From Diprion similis (Eukaryota; Arthropoda; Insecta; Hymenoptera; Diprionidae), in the NCBI RefSeq assembly GCF_021155765.1, contig NC_060115.1, positions 8,226,493 to 8,290,492 on the forward strand: DNA of 64,000 nucleotides, written 5' to 3'. Position 1 is the stretch's first letter. Each line of letters opens with the position of its first letter. The notes beneath the pieces are model-generated. The model had not been told where the DNA came from, made no database searches, and saw only the letters and a list, made by a program, of their open reading frames with translations. The translations under genes were made by a program, and so were the position numbers. Shown here one piece after another: positions 54,801 through 64,000 of this stretch.

Positions 54801-57604
54801 GCAGGACTATACCTACTACTTTGTACCTGCGCCTTGGCTATCTGTTAAACTTCTTCGTTTGCTGCAAAATTATACTCCACCCGGTAAGAAACTTTGATAA
54901 CGTAAAAAATATAAGTATATTAATATAAAACTTTGTTGAACCAATGTTTGATATCTATACTTATTTTTTATAGCCGAGGATCCAGGAGTACGTGGAAGAC
55001 TGAATGAATGTCTTGAAACAATATTGAACAAAGCTCAGGAGGCGCCAAAATCTAAGAAAGTTCAGCATTCTAATGCAAAAAATGCGGTTCTTTTTGAGGC
55101 GATAAGTTTGATTATTCATAATGATAGTGAGCCAAACTTATTGGTTCGTGCTTGCAACCAGCTTGGTCAATTTTTATCAAATCGTGAGACCAATCTACGG
55201 TATTTAGCACTCGAATCAATGTGTCACCTTGCTACTTCCGAATTTTCTCACGAAGCTGTGAAAAAGCATCAAGAAGTTGTCATACTTTCCATGAAAATGG
55301 AAAAAGACGTTTCAGTTAGACAACAAGCAGTTGATCTACTTTACGCAATGTGCGACAAAAGCAACGCCGAAGATATTGTCCAAGAAATGCTGAATTACCT
55401 AGAAACTGCGGATTATTCGATCCGAGAAGAAATGGTATTGAAAGTAGCTATACTAGCCGAAAAATATGCAACTGATTACACGTGGTACGTCGATGTGATC
55501 CTAAATTTAATCAGGATAGCCGGTGATTATGTTTCTGAGGAGGTCTGGTACAGAGTTATTCAAATTGTTATCAATCGAGATGACGTTCAGGGATATGCTG
55601 CTAAAACTGTGTTCGAGGTAAGAATTCTATATTAGAAAATTCTCTTCATTTTAGTTGGTAAGATGCTGCTGTGATTGTACTAATAATTTTCTCAATGTGT
55701 AACAGGCTTTACAGGCTCCGGCATGTCATGAAAATATGGTCAAAGTTGGTGGCTACATATTGGGTGAATTTGGGAATCTTATTGCCGGTGATCAAAGATC
55801 GTCTCCTTTAGTACAGTTTCAACTTTTACATTCCAAAGTGAGTGTGACGCCGTATGAATATCTGTATTATTTTTACACTCATTATATTTGTCTCACCTTC
55901 TTCGTTACAGTATCATTTGTGCTCCCCGATGACACGGGCACTTCTGCTTTCAACTTACATCAAGTTTGTCAATTTATTCCCTGAAATTCGTAGTCAAATT
56001 CAAGAGGTTTTCAAGCAACACAGCAATCTACGCAGTGCTGACGCCGAATTACAGCAACGAGCTTCTGAGTACTTACAGCTGAGCATTATTGCCTCCACCG
56101 ATGTCCTCGTAAGTGATAACAATATAACGCGCACTGAAGATTATTAACTATCGCATATTAATATGTGAATTGATCCATCTACGTCAGGCTACCGTTCTAG
56201 AAGAAATGCCAGCATTCCCAGAACGAGAGTCGTCAATTTTGGCTGTGCTGAAAAAAAAGAAACCAGGTCGAGTTCCAGAGAATGAAATTAGGGAAAGCAA
56301 AAGTCCGGCACCCAATTCAAACCATCATACTGAAGCTCCTTCGGCAATATCAGTCTCAACTGTCAGCAATAATAGTTCAGCAGATTTATTGGGCCTCTCG
56401 ACTCCTCCGTCTTCTCAGCCGACAAGCAACACTGGTGTTCTTTTGGACGTTCTTGGTGATATATATAGTGGCACACCAAACAATGTCGGTGCTACGAATG
56501 GTGCACAAAACACCTATAACCCTAAGAAGTAATTACAGACGTTGAAAGTTTGAGTATCATTTATCAGTATACATTGTCACTTTCTTTTTTATAACACGTC
56601 TATTTATTTGTATAGATTTGTATGTAAAAACAACGGAGTGCTATTCGAAAATGATCTGATTCAAATCGGAGTTAAGTCTGAATTCAGACAAAATCTTGGA
56701 CGCATTGGATTGTTTTACGGAAATAAGACGCAATTTGCGTTACAAAATTTTCACCCACAATTATCCTGGTCGGAGGAGAACGAGGCTAAACTATCTGTTC
56801 AAGTTAAACCAGTAGACATGGTCTTGGAAGCAGGGGCGCAAATTCAACAGATGATTAATGCTGAATGCATTGACGATTACAATGGTGATTTAATTGAACC
56901 GTTTTTTAACAATAAACTATAAACTTAAGATCAGTTTCAACTTACTTTGTTTTTGTTTTTTCAATTTTTTCATTCCAGATGCGCCGAGCATGATAATTTC
57001 TTTTATGTATAACAACGTGCCTCAGAAAATAACTATGAAATTACCACTTACCATCAACAAATTCTTTGAGCCCACTGAAATGAATGGAGAGTCGTTCTTT
57101 GCGAGGTGGAAGAATCTTGGCGGGTAAGCAGTATCACAATAACGACGTGAATGTCTTTAAGCAAATTAAAAAATTGTTTAAGAACTAAATGTTGAGTTTT
57201 GTCCTTCGTACTTCATATATAATAACCACGTTAATTTTCAGTGCAAATCAGCAACGTTCGCAGAAAATATTTAAGGCTCAACAACCGATGGACTTAGCAC
57301 AGGTCCGTACAAAGCTGCAAGGCTTTGGAATGCAGCTGCTCGACGGAATTGATCCGAATCCCGATAACTTTGTGTGTGCGGGAATTGTGCATATGCGGGC
57401 ACAACAAATTGGATGTCTTTTGCGTCTTGAACCGAACAAACAAGCTCAGGTAAATTTACAAAGCTTTGACATACCTGTATAGGAATTCATATGTGAATGA
57501 TATTATAGGCATTGCCGTGTTTACAGATGTTCCGATTAACGGTGCGTTCCAGCAAAGAATCAATGTCTATAGAGGTTTGCACCCTGCTGGTGGATCAATT
57601 CTAA
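51837..57604 (+). CDS. AP-2alpha: AP-2 complex subunit alpha (alpha adaptin)
   Basis: Coding exons 51837-51900, 53357-53568, 53665-53858, 54417-54648, 54775-54883, 54974-55617, 55706-55837, 55911-56108, 56188-56528, 56616-56884, 56979-57123, 57242-57449, 57527-57604; 2826 nt, 941 aa, all in frame. It starts [20 protein letters not shown]. The alpha-solenoid trunk spans about residues 1-595, with the Lys-rich [11 protein letters not shown] segment near 55 that binds PIP2 in mammals. The Ser/Thr/Pro/Asn-rich hinge is about 596-708. The ear is about 709-941, beginning [20 protein letters not shown] and ending with [19 protein letters not shown]-2 recruits clathrin and cargo at the plasma membrane for endocytosis. 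Length is almost that of the fly protein. Confidence 0.97.
51901..53356 (+). other. AP-2 alpha intron after the first coding exon
   Basis: The intron runs from AAATT|GTGAGT to TTGACAG|GC (1.46 kb). I looked for C/D and H/ACA box pairs on the + strand and found none I can support. AT-rich, with no coding sequence. Confidence 0.6.
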
Positions 57605-60600
57605 GCGATCATACGTCAGGCTTGTATATCTTACATATTTACACAGGCAGAGCAGCAAAAGAAGGCCACTTTGATCTTACCCATGATTCAGTGATGTTTC
57701 GTTTGGTCTAGAGGTCATTTTCTGTTGTTTGGTCAATATTAATTATTTGTACAAGATTGCATTGTTCCCAGTTGCACACTCGCCAATTTACCATGAGCCT
57801 GTCACATTCATATTGTCATAAGTGTTGTGTAAAGAAAGCTTAAAACAATCAAGGAAACAACATACCGGTTGACTTTCAATTGACAGTATTAACCCATGAC
57901 CCTAAGAAAATATTATTTAAAAATGTACATGTACATTTCTTTTTTAAAGACGATATCAAAAAATATGTTTGACGAAATACTAAGCTCTATCAAAAATTTT
58001 CTATTTCGGAAAAAAATAAATGAAAAATTACCTGATCAAGTTCGTCCCACTGTTCCCGCTCAGCATCTCATTCCAAAAATACTTATCCTTTGCAAAGCGA
58101 GATTTAAATTCTGCACACCAAAAATGGGATCGATGAATGAAGTTACTTCATTCACAACATCACACGTGATGAAACTTGTGCATAATAAATGATTTACAAC
58201 TAATAGTAACTCGATTTTGATTACAATTCGTATGACGTTGCTCGTTCATTTAATGATTGTGCCTTTCAGTAATATCGCTTAATCTCGAATAATTGGCGAG
58301 TGTGGCTTTGTGAGCAGTCTTGTATGATATTATTCACATCAATGCATCTTTAAGAACGCTCAAAAGATTTCTTGTAACTTGCTGCTTCGAATTGATTGCC
58401 CTTTTTTGCCAACCCGTGGTTCAGCTGATGAATGTTAATGTGTGGATCCATGGCTGGTAATCTAGGACAAATCGTAAATTGAATTTATTAAACAAATGCA
58501 GAATGATTTACTTCAGGTTTGAGAGTGGTTTCGAAATTAATTCGACGTTGTATGTGCAAGAAATATGTTCTAGACATAATAGAATATTTTTTTCTGTTCT
58601 TTGCCGAAATCATTGATTAAAATCTTATTACAAATTCTATTCATAAAGTGACAAAAATATTGTGTTGTCCAATTCAGTACGAGTTTCACGTTTGAAATTC
58701 GCCGATATTCAGCTTGAATGAAATATGACACTTACTACTGATATTCGATCAATTTTCATTGCCCAAGATATAACAATGTAAAAAGTGTTCATTAATAACT
58801 GCGTATTGGTTTTTGGCCAATAATCGAAAAAATTTTAATCAGTAATGATTAAACGTGAGGTTTCTTTTTAAATTATTGTGTTATCACCAATATTACGTTT
58901 CCCCTGGAACCGTAATATAAGTAATACTAATGGTTAGCGCATAACTGCAAGAATCAATCAGCACGAGGCAGTTTCTTTATAACATTTCAGAGGTAATAGG
59001 CATCAGCAAAATAGATTCTTACTTGTTTAATATTGTTATTAATACTACTTTTATTATTAATACTATTTTTCTCTGGAACAATATTAATGCAGATACGCTG
59101 CAGTGCATAACTGACAGTTGACATTTACTGTGTAGTAGGTGAAAAATCAGTTGAAAAACAAAAACAAAGTGTAAAATCTAATTGAATTGTAAATAAGTTT
59201 TTGGATTAACTAGCTTCCAACACAAGATCAGCCAAAGAAGAGACAAGATTGCGGTACTTTCAGCCATAAGAACTCTAATCTTATCCATAATTGCAACTCT
59301 GTTCTATATGATCTTGTTACCTTAGCTTTTTATTTCTTAGTTAGAAACTGAATATATGTTTATCAAGATGTATATTTTCTTTTCTCTTGAATGTACGGTA
59401 GTGTAAATTTTCATTCTACTTTCTTCCCTTTTTTTTGTGCTTCGGTTTTTTCTTCTGTCATGTCCATTAAATACTCGGTATGGTTGTGTGGTCAGGTATA
59501 TGGTCACACCACTGAAATGTTAAAAACTCATTTAGACACATTGTCAGTAATAATTGTGTATATAATTTCCAAAGCTTTTGCTTGATGAGATGCTACGATA
59601 GAGAATTTGTTGAAACGTTCAATTTTCGCCTATTTAAAATGTGGTAAAACTGCACTCATTTCGGCACGTAAAACAACAAATTACGAATTCCCAGAACGCG
59701 AAAAAATTTTCTAATCCATCATTGGTACACGGGTCAGTCTCTGACTGGGTAGAAGATAGGGAATATTGAATCTCAGATGACCTGCGATGCGCCATTATTT
59801 AGTATTTATTTTTTCTCCTACTCGCCGTTGGTACATTTTATCAACGTAAAATGTTTTTTGATTTATTGCCGATAATAAATACGATATCACATTGTGACTG
59901 TATACTTGGGTCACAAATTCCTTAACACCGTTAATGGATTTCTAAGAAATTACGGTATCAAATAATTTTACAAGAAAGTTGAAAAGAATGCGCCATCTAT
60001 TCCGTACTCGTTTGTACACGTTTATTGTACAAAAAAAAGTCTATCTGTAAACATAGCTAATTAATTTAATAGTTATGTACCTCGGTCACAGTCATATACA
60101 TTGTGGTCCTATGTTATTAAAATTATTATTATTATTATTATTAGATATTATTATATTACATCAGCGTCAATCATATTAGCATGTTATTTTGTGAACACTG
60201 CAAAGTTGGTTTTTATATTCTAAGATAATAACAATTATCGTCTCTGATCTAGAATTAACTTTGCAGACGTTTTTTTTTTGTTTTTTTTTTTGTAATATTC
60301 GAATTATTTTGTATTGTGTAGATCTATGTACATGTTTGTAAGACATCATTGATTTATATATTATTAAACAATATAACATCTCGTACAATGTGTGTATTTG
60401 ATTAATTTTGTTATATTTTCTTGCTTCGTATTAAAAGACATGGATTCAATGCTCACAGATATCAACTGATCCATTATAATCATATCGATCTTACTTACTC
60501 TGCTCTCATTTAAATACCACTCCTCCGTCATCTCGTTATTTCTATGAATTTAATGTATAAAAAACTGTTGTTGTGTAGTTCATCGTATAATATGTAACTA

Positions 60601-62771
60601 ATGAAGCAAAATAACGATCAAATATAATTTATCTGCTTGCACTGAATCCATAATGTTCAGAGGACAATATAAATATCTTCACAATTAGATTATATACGTA
60701 AGTGTAATATGGGTGGTCGAATTGTGACGTTATATTTCGCTGTATTTGAAAAAGCAAGTGGGTTAAATTGGGTCCATGCATTGAAGAAATGTTGTCAACG
60801 ATAGTGAGTTACTTGTACCCTATTTCTAAGAAAAACACGCTCATCATTGTAATCTCTCTCTGTCACAATGTCGGAACTAAGTAATGGCAAATTTTTATAA
60901 CAGATGCAGCGGATTGTTATTAAATCATGTCATATTGATAGTCTACATAGTTGCAAAAAAAAAAAAAACGAATGTACGATGAAATACGATAAATTAAAAA
61001 ACAGAAAAGTCAAAAGTAAAATTGAAGATGTGTAGTAAAAGATTAAAATTCGCGCAAGTAACACAGTAGACTAGAAATCTATAATACTCATTACCGGCTT
61101 CTGTAAATTAGGTATTACATACGTATAGTTAATTTGCGAATTAAAATACATTGAAAGTAATTCTATATGAATACACAATAGGCCATTGTATGTTTTGAAG
61201 AATGAAAGTACCTATAAGAAGAACAAAAAAAAAACAAAAAACGAGAGAGCTACGAAGTGCAAAAGGATCAAATTAGAAAAAGAACAGCGTTAATTTACAA
61301 CTATTAATTATCGCATATTTGTGACAGCAAGAAATGTTTAATATTACGAACATATATTATATTATATATCATACGTTATAACACGTTGGGCAGGAATTAA
61401 CGGGCCTAGAGGCTCGTTTGTAATTAGCTATGTTATATTGTATTAGGATCTTTTCCAATCTTTGTCTGTACGTTGCTGCGGTGTCGTACGATATGAAAGA
61501 AACGAATTACCGTCGTTCAAAGTTCGAAGCTTGAGGATTTCGCCCCATTAAGCTTTGAGGATTATTATTTCTATTCAAATCAAGATCATCAGATCGCGAT
61601 ATCAGTTATTATTTGTATGTCCGATTCGCCTATATCTACAACTTTTAATGTCATATATATATTCCTTTACATATTTACGGTGAGATCCTGAAGCTTGATA
61701 TATATATATATATATATATATGTAGGTGAATTTATTTATATGAATTGACTATTCAAAAACAACGTGAATTCAGTGAAATCTGTGGATATTTATGTACAAC
61801 ACTTTTGATTTCAATTTTTTACCACTCATGTATACTTATAATAATACGTATACCTGTAACCGTATACAAAACAGGTAATACCAAATCTGTATAAAATGTT
61901 ACGATGTAATTAAAATATATAATATATAAATATACAGAGTCAAATAAACGACGAATTGAATTGGTATACCTATATGTATAAAATGTAAGCAGTAATATAT
62001 GGGTATTAATTAATAATTATATAATGCTAAGAATTATCCGATTAAAATCAAGCATTTATCCTAGCACTTATATAATCGCGACGAGTTAATAGTGTGATCT
62101 TTTTCCTGCAATTTGAATTCTCGCTTCTGAATATCTATATTTATTTAAACAAAATCACGTATCTTACTCTCTAGAAAAATTGATGAATATTCCCGAACCG
62201 ATACGCTGAATTGTTGGAAATTAATCAACACGTGCGTTATTCGGTTGAAAATTTTTTCAAAACCGTTGGTGAAAAGGAAGAAACAGTAAAAAGTTTTCAT
62301 CCATTTTCTACACGTATTCGAAATTATTACAATACCTTTTCGCACTTGTTAATAAGTGTGCAAATCAACCTAATACAACTTTTTCGCTTCATCGCATTCC
62401 TGTATAATGATTTACGTGAAATTTGCCAGCTAATCACTATTATAAATATTATAATTGCGACAGTGTGCTGCCCCTATAAAATACCTTCTATATGTACCTC
62501 TAGGAGCCTAAAATGTTGTTTTATCTAGCAAAGCAACGTCTCCTTTGAATGTAGATAAATATTATTTGAATGTATAACTGGAAGCTATATGGCATGTTTC
62601 TGTATACACGATTGAAAGAAAAAAAGAAACCAATGTGCGAATAATGGACACATCGTAGAATATTATTTACTATAAAAATGAGTATATTATATACATCGCC
62701 AATGCATTACGTAGCTTAGTTAGACTTTATTCATAGTATTATAGGAACCATCAATTATAGACACACAGAAA

Positions 62772-62787
62772 CGCGCGCGCGCGCGCG
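62772..62787. repeat. (CG)8 tract
   Basis: Sixteen nt of alternating CG inside very AT-rich DNA. Such a tract can adopt Z-DNA. No gene is attached to it. Confidence 0.95.
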
Positions 62788-63371
62788 TATAAGTTGATAA
62801 ACATTGATTGATTGATTATAATATTGTTAAATGAACGTGCAACCGGTATCGTGTGCTATATTTCGTATCGTAGTATCGTATATACGATATACATTTACGT
62901 ATATGTATATATAATATAAATATTATTATCACCTTAGCCAGAAAGTGTAATCAATATTTAAATAAACATGTACACTGCTGTTTGAGGCTTGTCGTCGTTC
63001 ATTCTCCTCGAGATTCTGTCATAATAGATTATATTCGGTATATGTATAATGTATATGCTTCGAACCGAAATTATTGTAGTGAAAAAATAGAGAAATATAA
63101 GAATAGATGAAAAAAAAAATGCTATCGCGGCTTGAATCATACTTATCTAACGTTATATTATTGACTAGTATTACATACGAAATAAAATCCATGTTCTTTG
63201 CTCTTGGTATCTTTTCTCGCACTTATTTCTTTCTCCAGTAAAAGATTAAAATCAATTCGCCAATCATTCGTCCACCTGGATTAAGAAATTTTAGGCAAAA
63301 ATTGATCTTGTAACAACGAAATGTCTGCATAGTTATAAGAATCAGTTCACTACAGGTATTACTTGTGTTGC

Positions 63372-63404
<33 letters not shown>
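63372..63404. repeat. (TGT)11 microsatellite
   Basis: A pure trinucleotide repeat about 320 nt beyond the stop codon of the - strand TNFR-like gene, so probably within or near its 3' UTR, where it would read (ACA)n. Confidence 0.95.
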
Positions 63405-63721
63405 CGTGAATAACTCAAAACTGATCGTGAATCATCGGAGGGAAGATAATATGATTCTTCAAACTCGCGATTTTATACTCTATAGCACCGACGATCTAGT
63501 CTCGCATATTCGATAATATTATAAATTGTATTTGGTATATGTCACGTAACGCTACGACCTACATCTTTTTTCTTCCTTTTTCTTCAAAAACAATCCTTGC
63601 GAAAACAGGGACTCTTAGCGAGTCCTCGCAATTACATCCGATTCTCTCTTTTCTTTCAAATCCCGAGATATTGTCCAAGAATCCCCGAGTAATTCTTATC
63701 GGTGAAACGCGCAATCTTTCA

Positions 63722-64000
63722 TCAATAATTGGAATTCCGAATTTGGACATCGGCCGCGGCCGCGACGTCCTCCTGGAGTATAATGTCCCGGCCATCCATG
63801 TCGAACCTCTCCTTGGGCTCGTTAACCAGGACACTCTGTTCCCCGGTGTTGGCCGCGTCCTCGGGAGCCAGGAAGAAGTTGAGGCCCTTGCACTTCCGGC
63901 GGAAGTCGGGGTTCTCCGAGGCCTCGCCCGGGGCCCGGTGACAGGAGTCGCAGACCGTGTCGGCGCGGCTTGTGCAAGGATGAGCCTCGTAGAGTCCTGG
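63722..64000 (-). CDS. C-terminal exon of a TNFR-like cysteine-rich protein (partial)
   Basis: The - strand is open from the window edge to a TGA at 63724-63722, giving 92 residues. The exon is GC-rich, unlike its surroundings. It begins with YEAHPCTSRADTVCDSCHRA, then a further Cys (FRRKC). The pattern PCT-x(4)-DTVC-x(2)-C is typical of tumour necrosis factor receptor cysteine-rich repeats, as in insect Wengen or Grindelwald. After the last Cys come about 57 polar, acidic residues (VNEPKERFDMDGRDIILQED) with no hydrophobic stretch able to span a membrane, and then the stop. The 5' part lies outside the window, so the gene cannot be named. A CAG at the very edge may be the splice acceptor. 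Confidence 0.7.
   Translation of the reverse strand, partial: PGLYEAHPCTSRADTVCDSCHRAPGEASENPDFRRKCKGLNFFLAPEDAANTGEQSVLVNEPKERFDMDGRDIILQEDVAAAADVQIRNSNY

Larger units (their letters stand above)
57605..63721. other. AP-2 alpha 3' UTR, intergenic sequence and 3' flank of the next gene
   Basis: AATAAA at 58184-58189 is a likely AP-2 alpha polyadenylation site; several more lie further on, so longer 3' UTRs are possible. A 98-codon frame at 57896-58192 lies wholly in this presumed 3' UTR and resembles nothing. From 58.2 to 63.7 kb the sequence is very AT-rich without credible ORFs. The right end should include the 3' UTR of the convergent TNFR-like gene on the - strand. A (CG)8 run lies at 62772-62787 and (TGT)11 at 63372-63404. 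Confidence 0.5.

Noticed and set aside
57896-58192. 98-codon frame after AP-2 alpha
   Set aside because: It lies in the presumed 3' UTR, just before an AATAAA signal, with no family likeness.
63729-63941. 70-codon + strand frame at the right edge
   Set aside because: It is antisense to the TNFR-like exon and is Ser/Ala-rich only because that exon is GC-rich.

Overview
This is a eukaryotic, AT-rich, intron-bearing nuclear segment with short GC-rich exons, long gene-poor stretches and many (TA)n, (AAT)n and (GA)n microsatellites. The gene set (Hand, a PBAN/pyrokinin precursor, Larp1, ABHD18, CCDC59/TAP26, AP-2 alpha) is that of an insect. The order of the FXPRL peptides in the PBAN precursor resembles, from memory, Hymenoptera such as honeybee; species level cannot be read here.

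Layout. 1-4.7 kb: Hand, a bHLH factor, + strand, two coding exons. 9.2-11.3 kb: PBAN/pyrokinin preprohormone, + strand, three coding exons behind a clear TATA box. 11.3-18.6 kb: no protein gene seen; probably in part the 3' UTR of the next gene. 18.65-43.2 kb: Larp1, - strand, 17 coding exons, 1357 codons, with a first intron of about 17 kb. 44.9-48.2 kb: ABHD18 hydrolase-fold gene, - strand, nine coding exons, 497 aa. 49.6-50.3 kb: CCDC59/TAP26-like ribosome-biogenesis protein, + strand, three exons. 50.7-57.6 kb: AP-2 complex alpha adaptin, + strand, 13 coding exons, 941 aa. 63.7 kb to the edge: the C-terminal end of a - strand gene with a TNFR-like cysteine-rich motif. I joined exons by reading phase-compatible GT/AG sites; every join keeps the frame and gives a full-length family match.

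Most notable content: four consecutive Larp1 introns each hold a small nucleolar RNA gene on the Larp1 strand, in mirror order C/D, H/ACA, H/ACA, C/D. The two C/D RNAs share an identical 25-nt segment including the guide, and the two H/ACA RNAs share a 3' guide hairpin with compensating stem changes. By hand-pairing to remembered conserved LSU rRNA sequence, both guide types point to two sites about 45 nt apart in the large-subunit rRNA. Larp1 is itself the cap-binding regulator of TOP mRNAs that encode ribosomal proteins, so one transcript would yield a translation regulator and rRNA-modification guides. CCDC59 nearby is also a ribosome-biogenesis factor.

The rest is metazoan housekeeping and developmental genes. 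No CRISPR array, intact transposon, tRNA or rRNA gene was recognised.
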